Source: Actinomycetales bacterium (GTDB taxonomy: Bacteria; Actinomycetota; Actinomycetes; Actinomycetales; Dermatophilaceae). Taken from it: 64,000 nucleotides of DNA. How positions within the stretch are numbered: the first letter of the stretch is position 1; the number at the start of each line of letters is the position of its first letter. Positions 54,961 to 63,537 of the stretch are shown here, one piece after another. A model generated the notes under the pieces. The model made no database searches, had not been told where the DNA came from, and worked only from the letters and a program-made list of their open reading frames with translations. The DNA lies in assembly GCA_016715285.1 (NCBI GenBank), contig JADKAO010000005.1, positions 62,001 through 126,000 of the forward strand, written 5' to 3'. Made by a program: the position numbers and the translations under genes.

Positions 54961-55803
54961 CATTCGCTGTCGGCGCCACGATTGCGGCATCGGACACCGT
55001 CACCGTCACCACGTCAGCGGTCGAGGTCACAACACTGCCCACCGAGACCCGCAACTCAAACACATACGTACCAACCGCAGACGCGGTAAATGTCGGCTTC
55101 ACCACCGAAGAACTCGACAACGACACCGCCGGACCCGACGTCTTCACCCACGCATACGTCAACGACGTACCCACATTCGGGTTCAACGACCCCGAACCAT
55201 CCAACGTCACCACAGTCCCCGTGGTCACCGCCTGGTCAACCCCAGCATCCGCCGTCGGCGACGCCAACACCGTCACTGTGACCGTGTCCACAGCCGAGGT
55301 CAACGACCCATCAGACACCGTCAAAGACCACACATATGTACCCGCCACCGTCGCAGCAAACGTCGGCTTCACCACCGAAGGATTCGACAGTGACACCGCC
55401 GGACCCGACGTCTTCACCCACGCATACGTCAACGTCGTACCCGGATCAGGATCCGAAGAACCAGAACCATCCAGCACAACCGAAGCACCCACCGCGACCG
55501 ACTGATCAACACCAGCACTCGCCGTCGGCGGCTGATTCACCGGCGGAGCAGACGACACCGTAATCGCCACCGTATCCACGACCGACGTCAGCCCACCAGA
55601 AGTCACCGACAAACCAAACACATACGTCCCAACCAACCCAGCCGTAAACGTCGGCTTCACCACCGAAGAACTCGACAACGACACAGCCGGCCCCGACACC
55701 AACGACCACGCATACGTCAACGTCGCACCAACATTCGGATTCACCGAACCCGACCCATCCAACGTCACCTGACTACCAACCACCACCGACTGATCAACAC
55801 CCG
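54961..55803. repeat. 843-bp tandem repeat, copy 1 (three PKD domains)
   Basis: The unit encodes three successive PKD-like domains (281 residues). It is repeated head to tail at 55804-56647 with only a few substitutions (for example GAGACCCGC versus GAGACACGC, and GGATTCGAC versus GGATCTGAC) plus one inserted T in the second copy. Confidence 0.92.
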
Positions 55804-56647
55804 CATTCGCTGTCGGCGCCACGATTGCGGCATCGGACACCGTCACCGTCACCACGTCAGCGGTCGAGGTCACAACACTGCCCACCGAGACACGCAACTC
55901 AAACACATACGTACCAACCGCAGACGCGGTAAATGTCGGCTTCACCACCGAAGAACTCGACAACGACACCGCCGGACCCGACGTCTTCACCCACGCATAC
56001 GTCAACGACGTACCCACATTCGGGTTCAACGACCCCGAACCATCCAACGTCACCACAGTCCCCGTGGTCACCGCCTGGTCAACCCCAGCATCCGCCGTCG
56101 GCGACGCCAACACCGTCACTGTGACCGTGTCCACAGCCGAGGTCAACGACCCATCAGACACCGTCAAAGACCACACATATGTACCCGCCACCGTCGCAGC
56201 AAACGTCGGCTTCACCACCGAAGGATCTGACAGTGACACCGCCGGACCCGACGTCTTCACCCACGCATACGTCAACGTCGTACCCGGATCAGGATCCGAA
56301 GAACCAGAACCATCCAGCACAACCGAAGCACCCACCGCGACCGACTGATCAACACCAGCACTTCGCCGTCGGCGGCTGATTCACCGGCGGAGCAGACGAC
56401 ACCGTAATCGCCACCGTATCCACGACCGACGTCAGCCCACCAGAAGTCACCGACAAACCAAACACATACGTCCCAACCAACCCAGCCGTAAACGTCGGCT
56501 TCACCACCGAAGAACTCGACAACGACACAGCCGGCCCCGACACCAACGACCACGCATACGTCAACGTCGCACCAACATTCGGATTCACCGAACCCGACCC
56601 ATCCAACGTCACCTGACTACCAACCACCACCGACTGATCAACACCCG
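55804..56647. repeat. 844-bp tandem repeat, copy 2, with the frame-shifting extra T
   Basis: Same unit as 54961-55803, one base longer. CAGCACTTCGCCG at 56356-56368 stands where copy 1 has CAGCACTCGCCG. This single base splits the large protein's reading frame. Confidence 0.92.
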
Positions 56648-58803
56648 CATTCGCTGTCGGCGACACAGCAGGCACTCCGCCCGACACCGTCACAACCACG
56701 GTATCGGTGGCAGTCAGGACGCCGTCCGAGACGGTGAGCGTGAAGACATAGGCGCCAGCCTGGGACGAGGTGAACGACGGCTTCACTACCGAAGAACTCG
56801 ACAACACCACTGAGGCGGGACCTGAGGTCTGAGCCCAGGCATAGGTCAGTGTCGTCCCCGCGTCGGGATCGGATGACCCGGAACCATCCAACGTCACCAC
56901 AGCCCCAGCTGTCACAGCCTGGTCGGGTCCAGCGTTCGCTGTGGGAGCTTTGTCGAGCCCCCCATAGACCTCGAATTCGGCGAGTCCGACATTCACCGTC
57001 GTGGATGCGACGCTGTTGACCGTGAACTGAATGCTCGTCGTCGCGCGTGGCGAGAACGTGACGGTGGTGCCACTGCCAAAGTTCTCGAGGGCGCCGACAT
57101 TCACGGTGCTGCCATCAGAGAAGGTGAGCACACCGCTCAGAACCTGGTCATCGGCGTTGGGCCGGTCATACAGCACTACTTGGTTGGTCACGACCGGTTG
57201 CGGCCAAGTGAGCTTGACCCAGCTTCCAACTCGGCCACCCACGGTCGCCCATTCCTTGGTGGAGTCGCCGGGATACCCCGTCGGGTCGCCGTCAACAACT
57301 TGCGCGGCACCCTGGCCACTTGACTGCGAGGATGCCGTGACGACCACTCCCGCTAGCCGCGCGACGTTGCTCGTGATACTCGAAACCACACTGACCGTCA
57401 CGAGGTCAGTCGCACTTGTCGAGCCATTGGTGACTCTCACTTGGAAGGTGTACGAGCCGACCGAGGGGGGCACGAAGGTTGGCCGCACACTCGTGGCACC
57501 CGAGAGCGTCACCGGTGCGCCACTGGTTTGGGTCCAGAGATAGCTCATCGTGCCTGTCGCAACCGAGCCTGACGCATCGAGCGTCACTGTGGCGCCAACC
57601 CCGGTCGTCTGATCGATGCCGGCGTGGGCAACGACGGTGGGCCCAATGGAATTGGTGAGAACCTGACGGTTGAGCCAGCCCTTGCTCTGATAGTCCGGAA
57701 GAGAAGGGTCTTGGTCGTACTGGTTGTAGACGCTGAACGCGTTGGTCTTGCGGGTGAGCAAAGTGCCGCTCACATTGACCGGCTGTCCGCTGATGGGGTA
57801 GCCCATGTAGGCGGAGGCACGATGCGACGCGGCATAAGCGTCAGATGCGTCTTTCGCGACATAAGACGTCGATAGGTGGTCGTAGTGATCGGTATAGCCC
57901 CCACCGCTGAAGCCGTAGCCGTGGGCGTAATCCTGAGCTCGCACACTCGCGGCGTTAGAAATCCGAAAGACGTCCAACACCGTGTTGCGTAGGCTTGATG
58001 CTGTGTAGGAGTTGCTGCCGTCAACCGCAGTGATCGTATTGATGCTTCCCTCGAGCAAGCGCTTGACGCTTTGGTACCCGCGCATCGCCGAGCCGCCACC
58101 AAGAGGGAAGCCGTCTGGAAGCCGCATGAACACCAAAGACACGTTGGCGCCGTTCAAGGTCCGGACGCGGAGATTTTTGCCGGCTGCGGTCATGGTGCTC
58201 GTCGTCCAGGAGTTGGCCACTCCAGCCATCCACGCGTATGCCGCCTCTGCCCCGTCCTCACGCTCGGCCCAATAGAAATCGCCTAAACCGGCATCGCCCG
58301 CGGTGACAAAGAGGGTCCGGACGCACCGACCGGCCGAGATGTCGTTGAGGAGGTCGGGGCTCTGGAAAAGAAGATCATCGTCCTCGTGCGCCACGACATT
58401 GACGATGCCACCGGCGCAGACCGCCGCAGACGCCGGTGGAGCAAATGCGACATTTGGGACGATACTGAGCACCATTGCGATCGTCGCGACAAGCGCCATA
58501 GTCGTCAGCGACCGGCGACTCGAATTGCGCTTCCCGAGACGGTGCGATCCCTGCATCGTGCTAGCCTCCCCTGCGACCCTTGACTCCCGCATCGTCCCTA
58601 CGGCGGGGCAAACGTCAAGTCGCCCCACGATGCTAGCGTTCCGCCCCAACCGCTACAATCGCGTCTCATAAGCGGCTCGGGGACTTCGCGGTCATTCCAA
58701 GACAAGCCCGTCCTTGCGGTTGGGAGTCGGCAAACCCAGGCGTTCAATTATGTATTAGATCCGTCCAAGAAGTTGCACACGCAATAACATTCCCGGAGGC
58801 ATC

Positions 58804-59538
58804 GTGAGCGTCCCAGGGTCCGCTCGAGGCGGCGCCCAAGCATCAACGTGGATGTCGCGACTCCCATTGATCGCTCTGATCTCAGCGGTCATCGCCGGTC
58901 CGCTAGGGATTGGGCTCGGCGCGTGGGCGCTCGCCCGGGCTCGTCGAATGGCAGTCTCGTTGCCCGCGTTAGCCGTTGCGGCAGTCGGGATCGGGATCGT
59001 CCAGACATCCGCTGTCACGATCTGGGCTGCGAGTGGCGGCGGGCCCTTGAACTCAAGCTTGACCTCGTCTGCCACCACCTCGGAGTGGACATACCCCACG
59101 ACGCCGCCGCCGACCGGTCCTGCTAACCCTTCGCCTGAACCACCCTCGAGGCCTCGGCCGACGAATATCGAGCAAATCGCCCCGCCGCGGGTCAACACTT
59201 ATGAAGCCAAGGGCTTCAGTGCCGACCCCGGCCCTGTGACCGCAGGTGCGATTGCCGCCGAGCGGGGTAACTACACGAGCCCGAAGGACACCATTGGCGT
59301 GACGGTGGCACAGTGGCCCACAGAAGCCGAAGCTCAGACGCACGCACAAGAAGGCGGTGTCTCCGATTACGGGCCCGATGCCCTGCGCACGTCCGGCGTG
59401 GTCAGTTTCGGTAGTTACTGGTACTACGAACTCAATGACAAAGGCACTGTCTACTGGAACCAAGGCAACTTCAGTGCATCATTTACGGGTAAGCCTCTAC
59501 AGGTGCAGGAGTTCTTCCTGAGCTTCCCCAAGTACTAG
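58804..59538 (+). CDS. Hypothetical membrane protein with extracytoplasmic domain
   Basis: GTG 58804 is preceded by CCCGGAGG. The 244 residues have two N-terminal membrane segments (LPLIALISAVIAGPLGIGLG, AVAAVGIGIVQTSAVTIWA) separated by a short basic loop, as in DUF4190-type proteins. A Thr/Pro/Ser-rich linker (about 90-125) and a globular C-terminal domain (SYWYYELNDKGTVYWNQGNF) follow. No enzymatic motif recognised. It is divergent from the PKD protein gene with about 250 bases between, which include an AT-rich stretch (TATTAGAT near 58752) that may be a promoter. Confidence 0.7.
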   Translation: MSVPGSARGGAQASTWMSRLPLIALISAVIAGPLGIGLGAWALARARRMAVSLPALAVAAVGIGIVQTSAVTIWAASGGGPLNSSLTSSATTSEWTYPTTPPPTGPANPSPEPPSRPRPTNIEQIAPPRVNTYEAKGFSADPGPVTAGAIAAERGNYTSPKDTIGVTVAQWPTEAEAQTHAQEGGVSDYGPDALRTSGVVSFGSYWYYELNDKGTVYWNQGNFSASFTGKPLQVQEFFLSFPKY

Positions 59539-59691
59539 GCATGATCGGGAGATTGCCAGCTGCACCGGCCAGAGCTCCCACCGAGGACGCAGAGCGTCAG
59601 ACAGCCGCGGTAGTCTCAGTCGCGGCGCACGGCATACCAACGTTGTCGGCTGGTAGTCGTGCCCGGGGACGCATCACCAAAGGAGACTTCA

Positions 59692-60480
59692 ATGACCCCA
59701 CCTCTGAGCAAGCGCATCGGCGCTGAGCTGCTCGGCACGTTTTGGCTCGTGTTTGGCGGGTGTGGCAGCGCGATCTTCGCGGCGAAGTACTTCGCCGCGG
59801 GCGGCGCGCTCGACGCCAACGGCACCGAGCTCGGCATCGGCTTCTTGGGCGTCTCTCTCGCCTTCGGCTTGACCGTTGTCACCATGGCGTATGCCGTGGG
59901 CCACGTTTCGGGAGGCCACTTCAACCCCGCCGTCACCCTGGGCCTTTGGGCTGCCAAGCGCTTCGACAATGGCCGTGACGTCGTGGCCTACATTGGCGCG
60001 CAGGTCGTGGGCGGTCTCCTCGCAGGTGCCTGCCTCTGGGGTCTGGCCAAGAGCGCCAAGGGCTCGGGGTCGATGGTCGGCAACATGGCCGCCAACGGCT
60101 ATGGCGACCACTCCCCCGGTGGCTACTCGATGTGGGCAGTGTTCCTTGCAGAGGCGCTGCTGACCGCCTTCTTCCTCTTCATCATCCTGGGCGTGACGAC
60201 GGGGCACGCACCCGTGGGCTTTGCGCCGTTGGCGATCGGTCTTGCGCTGGCGCTCATCCACCTCATCTCGATCCCAATCAGCAATACATCGGTCAACCCC
60301 GCCCGCTCAACGGCCGTGGCGTTCTTCAACGGCAACGGGGCCCCGGGTCAGTTGTGGTTGTTCTGGGTGGCACCGATCGTGGGCGCAGTCATCGCCGGGT
60401 TTACTTACGAAGCGATTACCGGCATCGACGGCTCGCACAAGGACGTATCGGGCGACGAGACCGTGGCCGCCCGCCCCTAA
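59692..60480 (+). CDS. aqpZ: Aquaporin Z-type channel
   Basis: Water channel with six helices and two half-helices. The start ATG 59692 is five bases after AAGGAGA. The 262 residues carry both NPA motifs (GHFNPAVTLG near 78, TSVNPARSTA near 202), each preceded by the usual small residues, and the acidic/aromatic helix 1 segment AELLGTFWLVFGGCGSAIF. The pattern around the second NPA (NPARS) favours water-selective AqpZ over glycerol facilitators, which have NPARD. Confidence 0.93.
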   Translation: MTPPLSKRIGAELLGTFWLVFGGCGSAIFAAKYFAAGGALDANGTELGIGFLGVSLAFGLTVVTMAYAVGHVSGGHFNPAVTLGLWAAKRFDNGRDVVAYIGAQVVGGLLAGACLWGLAKSAKGSGSMVGNMAANGYGDHSPGGYSMWAVFLAEALLTAFFLFIILGVTTGHAPVGFAPLAIGLALALIHLISIPISNTSVNPARSTAVAFFNGNGAPGQLWLFWVAPIVGAVIAGFTYEAITGIDGSHKDVSGDETVAARP

Positions 60481-60563
60481 CTCGCGCCGATTGAGTCTCT
60501 AACCTTCATTGATCGGAGTTAAGCCTCTAGACTTGACCGAGTCAGGTGAGAGGAAGCTCCGCG

Positions 60564-61205
60564 ATGTTTGTCATCACCGCAGATCAGGTCGACCGCCAGC
60601 GGGCACACGACCGGGTGCCCGCTGCGCTGAGTCTGCTTACAGGTCCCCGCGCTGGAGCGCACCTGGGGTTCGAGCGCACGGCCGGGGACGAGATCCAAGG
60701 AGTCTGTGAAGATCCCGCAGACGTTGTCGACATCCTCACCTCGCTCATCCGCCACGGTGACTGGCGGATCGGGCTCGGGATCGGGCCCGTAGAGCTGCCG
60801 CTCCCAACCTCCCCACGCGCCGGACGGGGGCCCGCATTCGTCGCCAGTCGGGATGCTCTGGTCGCTGCCCACCCCGTGCCCGGTCAGCTCGCGGTCCGCT
60901 GTCGAGTTGGTAGCGGTCACAGCCGGGCTGACCGCGAACTGCGGCTCCGGCATACCCGCTTTGCCGAGACCGCACTCTTGCTCTACGCGCGCCTGTTGCG
61001 CAGTCGCACGATGGAAGGCTGGCAAGTCACCGACCTCCTCATGCAGGGATTGACTCAGAAGGACGCCGCGACCCGCCTGGGGGTGACGCCGTCGGCCGTC
61101 AGTCAGCGGGTGCGTCGTGCTGGCTGGCAAGAGCAGCAACGCGGCCGCGAACTCGTCATCCATCACGTGTCAGTTGCGGGCGCACGACCAGGCGACCGAG
61201 CCTGA
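60564..61205 (+). CDS. SatD-like protein with C-terminal helix-turn-helix
   Basis: From ATG 60564 there are 213 residues. The N-terminal half resembles SatD-family proteins (MFVITADQVDRQRAHDRV, then GDEIQGVCEDPADVVDIL, then WRIGLGIGPVELPLP). The C-terminal end has a helix-turn-helix (LTQKDAATRLGVTPSAVSQR, residues about 168-187) like that of sigma-factor region 4 or LuxR-type regulators. It may act as a regulator. It sits alone between aqpZ and mdh; no operator recognised. Low certainty on the family name. Confidence 0.65.
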   Translation: MFVITADQVDRQRAHDRVPAALSLLTGPRAGAHLGFERTAGDEIQGVCEDPADVVDILTSLIRHGDWRIGLGIGPVELPLPTSPRAGRGPAFVASRDALVAAHPVPGQLAVRCRVGSGHSRADRELRLRHTRFAETALLLYARLLRSRTMEGWQVTDLLMQGLTQKDAATRLGVTPSAVSQRVRRAGWQEQQRGRELVIHHVSVAGARPGDRA

Positions 61206-61319
61206 TCGACCGACGTGGCGAATCACTCGTCCCCTGACGGCCCCGGACGCGAGCACGCGCCCGAGCTTCGCTGATAGCGTCGACACGGTCCTCATCCACG
61301 CCTCACCAAGGGAGAATTT

Positions 61320-62300
61320 GTGAGCACAACGCCCGTCAAGGTGGCCGTCACCGGCGCTGCCGGCCAGATCGGCTACAGCCTTCTCTTCCGCATCGCCAGC
61401 GGTGCGCTGCTCGGCCCGGACACCCCGGTGGAGCTGCGGTTGCTCGAAATCACCCCAGCCCTAAAGGCGCTCGAGGGGGTCGTCATGGAGCTGGACGACT
61501 GTGCCTTCCCAACCCTCGCTGGCGTCGTCATCGGCGACGACCCCGAAAAGGTCTTCGAGGGCGCTAACGCCGCCATGCTCGTGGGCGCGATGCCCCGCAA
61601 GGAAGGCATGGACCGCGCTGACCTGCTGGCCGCCAACGGCAAGATCTTCACCGGCCAGGGTGCCGCGCTCAACAAGGTCGCCGCGGACGACATCAAGATC
61701 CTCGTCACGGGCAACCCGGCCAACACCAACGCGCTCATCGCGATGGCCAACGCCCCGGACATCCCCCGCGAGCGGTTCAACGCGCTGACCCGCCTGGACC
61801 ACAACCGTGCCAAGACCCAACTCGCGCAGAAGCTCGGCGTCCACGTCGACTCGATCAAGCACCTCGCGATCTGGGGCAACCACGACGACTCGATGTACCC
61901 CGACCTCTACAACACCCTGGTCGACGGCAAGATCGCCGCTGACCTCGTCGACGAGGCCTGGATCACCGAGACCTTCATCCCCACGGTCGCCACGCGTGGC
62001 GGTGCCATCATCAAGGCACGTGGACTGTCGTCGGCCGCATCGGCTGCCAACGCCACGATCGACCACATGCGGGACTGGATCCTCGGCACCGACGACTGGG
62101 TGTCGATGTCCGTGCCGTCCGACGGGTCCTACGGCGTGACCGAAGGTATCGTCTCGTCGTTCCCGTGCGTGGCCTCCGGCGGGTCCTACGAGATCGTCCA
62201 GGGCATCGAGCTGTCCGACTTCAGCCGCGAGCGCATCATGGCGTCCGTTGCTCGCCTCGAGTCCGAACGCGACCAGGTCAAGGCACTGGGTCTGATCTAG
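61320..62300 (+). CDS. mdh: Malate dehydrogenase
   Basis: Interconverts malate and oxaloacetate with NAD. GTG 61320 follows AGGGAG. The 326 residues match the longer cytosolic/actinobacterial form: AVTGAAGQIGYSLLFRIASG at the N-terminus, LVGAMPRKEGMDRADLL near 89 (Arg of the substrate loop), VTGNPANTNALIAM near 129, the catalytic Asp-Arg/His pair in LTRLDHNRAK (about 157) and IWGNHDDSMYPD (about 185). The gene is followed by a perfect hairpin. Confidence 0.96.
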   Translation: MSTTPVKVAVTGAAGQIGYSLLFRIASGALLGPDTPVELRLLEITPALKALEGVVMELDDCAFPTLAGVVIGDDPEKVFEGANAAMLVGAMPRKEGMDRADLLAANGKIFTGQGAALNKVAADDIKILVTGNPANTNALIAMANAPDIPRERFNALTRLDHNRAKTQLAQKLGVHVDSIKHLAIWGNHDDSMYPDLYNTLVDGKIAADLVDEAWITETFIPTVATRGGAIIKARGLSSAASAANATIDHMRDWILGTDDWVSMSVPSDGSYGVTEGIVSSFPCVASGGSYEIVQGIELSDFSRERIMASVARLESERDQVKALGLI

Positions 62301-62322
62301 ACCCTCGACTCCATTGCTAGAG

Positions 62323-62360
62323 CGGGTATGCCGCGTGGCCGGGGCCACGCGGCATACCCG
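62323..62360. terminator. Perfect 18-bp hairpin built from two inverted GTATGCCG words after mdh
   Basis: CGGGTATGCCGCGTGGCC (62323-62340) is followed, after GG, by its exact complement (62343-62360). It lies 22 bases after the mdh stop and 26 before the end of the convergent DUF3017 gene, so it can terminate both. No U-run. Confidence 0.85.
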
Positions 62361-62386
62361 TCTCTGCTTGGGTCAGACCGAAAGAG

Positions 62387-62656
62387 TCAGGGCACGTCCA
62401 GGCGCACCAGCGTGCCAGCGAGGGCGACTGCTGCCGCAAGGCCGAGATAGCAGACGACGTCGACACTCCGTCGACGTACCGCGAGCCCGCCAGGGGACTT
62501 GACTGTCACCCGAGCGATCGCTGCGACCAAAAGTGATAGCGCGAAGACATAGCAGCCCAGCCGCAGGCGGCCAGCGGCGCTGAGGACGATGCCGGTGATG
62601 GCCATGGCAGCAACCCACCGCCATGGCCCAAGCCGGCTGAGCCCACCCTGGGTCAC
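62387..62656 (-). CDS. DUF3017 membrane protein
   Basis: An 89-residue protein with three hydrophobic segments (WVAAMAITGIVLSAAG, GCYVFALSLLVAAIARV, VVCYLGLAAAVALAGTLV) and a basic loop RRRSVD, the pattern of DUF3017 proteins that follow folD in actinobacteria. GTG 62656 overlaps the folD stop by four bases. Function unknown. Confidence 0.85.
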   Translation of the reverse strand: MTQGGLSRLGPWRWVAAMAITGIVLSAAGRLRLGCYVFALSLLVAAIARVTVKSPGGLAVRRRSVDVVCYLGLAAAVALAGTLVRLDVP

Positions 62657-63537
62657 GGCTCGCAGGTCCCCTTCGCGCTAAGGGACCGCTCCGCAGCGGC
62701 AACAACATTGAGCAGAAGTTCCGCGCGCGTCATCGGGCCCACCCCGCCAGGGTTTGGGCTGACCCAACCGGCGACCTGCGCAACGTCGGGGTCGACATCA
62801 CCTGCCACCTTGGACGCACCCGTCTTAGGATCCGTGGCCCGGGACACCCCGACGTCGAGCACGGCGGCGCCGGGCTTGACCATGTCAGCGGTGATGATCC
62901 CAGGCACGCCCGCCGCGGCGACGACGATGTCGGCCTGGCGCACTTCGGCGGCGAGGTCACGAGTCCCCGTGTGGCAGAGCGTGACGGTGGCATTCTCGCT
63001 GCGCCTTGTGAGGATGAGACCGAGCGGCCTCCCCACCGTCAGCCCACGCCCTACGACGACCACCTTCGCCCCGGCGATCGGCACGGCATACCTGCGCAGG
63101 AGCTCGATACACCCCATCGGGGTGCAGGGCAGCGGCGCCGGCTTGCCGAGCACGAGCCAGCCGAGGTTGACCGGGTGCAATCCGTCGACGTCCTTGGCGG
63201 GGTCGACCCGCGACAGGAGCGCGAGCTCGTCCAGCCCGGTCGGTTGCTGGATGAGGAAACCCGTGCACTCGGGGTCCGCGTTGAGTTCGTCGATAACGGC
63301 TTCAACTTCGGCTTGGGTCGCCGAGGCGGGCAGGTCGCGGCGAATGCTCCGAATGCCGAGCTCGGCGCAGTCCCGGTGCTTGGCGCCGACATACCAGCGG
63401 CTACCTGGGTCATCCCCGACGAGTACCGTGCCCAGGCCGGGCACAACTCCGCGGTCTGCAAGGGCAGCGACGCGTTCGGCGAGCTCGACCTTGATCTGTG
63501 TAAGGGTGGCCGCGCCATCGAGGATCTGTGCCGTCAC
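62653..63537 (-). CDS. folD: Bifunctional methylenetetrahydrofolate dehydrogenase/cyclohydrolase
   Basis: Interconverts 5,10-methylene- and 10-formyl-tetrahydrofolate with NADP. The 294 residues include the catalytic Tyr and Lys in SRWYVGAKHRDC (about 47-54), DVDGLHPVNLGWLVLG near 115, CTPMGCIELLRRY near 138, the Rossmann loop VVVGRGLTVGRPLGLIL near 160, and the end block PNPGGVGPMTRAELLLNVV. The usual QLPLP element reads QQPTG here, a small departure from the family. It overlaps the next gene upstream and DUF3017 downstream. Confidence 0.93.
   Translation of the reverse strand: MTAQILDGAATLTQIKVELAERVAALADRGVVPGLGTVLVGDDPGSRWYVGAKHRDCAELGIRSIRRDLPASATQAEVEAVIDELNADPECTGFLIQQPTGLDELALLSRVDPAKDVDGLHPVNLGWLVLGKPAPLPCTPMGCIELLRRYAVPIAGAKVVVVGRGLTVGRPLGLILTRRSENATVTLCHTGTRDLAAEVRQADIVVAAAGVPGIITADMVKPGAAVLDVGVSRATDPKTGASKVAGDVDPDVAQVAGWVSPNPGGVGPMTRAELLLNVVAAAERSLSAKGTCEP

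Larger units (their letters stand above)
53267..58556 (-). pseudogene. Giant secreted PIG-L deacetylase / PKD / discoidin protein, split by one inserted base
   Basis: The start is ATG 58556, with GGGAGG just upstream. The signal peptide is about residues 1-44. A PIG-L/LmbE deacetylase domain follows (NVVAHEDDDLLFQSPDL for the metal site near 53, TDHYDHLS later). Then come PKD-like domain 1, discoidin-like (F5/8 C) domain 1, PKD domains 2 to 9, discoidin 2, PKD 10 and 11, and discoidin 3 at the C-terminus. The frame is open from 58556 to about 56362 and again from there to 53267. An extra T at 56362/56363, compared with the second copy of the same repeat (near 55515), shifts it. Without that base the protein has 1762 residues. 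The domain set suggests binding and deacetylation of a surface glycan. As written, two polypeptides would result: an N-terminal enzyme part and an untranslated remainder. Confidence 0.85.

Noticed and set aside
54897..56379. Several plus-strand open frames (up to 202 aa) opposite the PKD region, rich in Pro, Thr and Ser
   Set aside because: They are antisense shadows of a repetitive high-GC gene; they repeat with the same period and show no start signals or family motifs.
54900..56650. Possible CRISPR-like or satellite array because of regular repetition
   Set aside because: The repeats are long, in-frame protein domains (about 90 codons each) with no short repeat/spacer pattern and no cas genes.
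59541..59726. A 61-aa frame before the aquaporin gene
   Set aside because: It overlaps the aquaporin start in another frame, has no ribosome-binding site and no resemblance to any family; the AAGGAGA at 59680 serves the aquaporin ATG.
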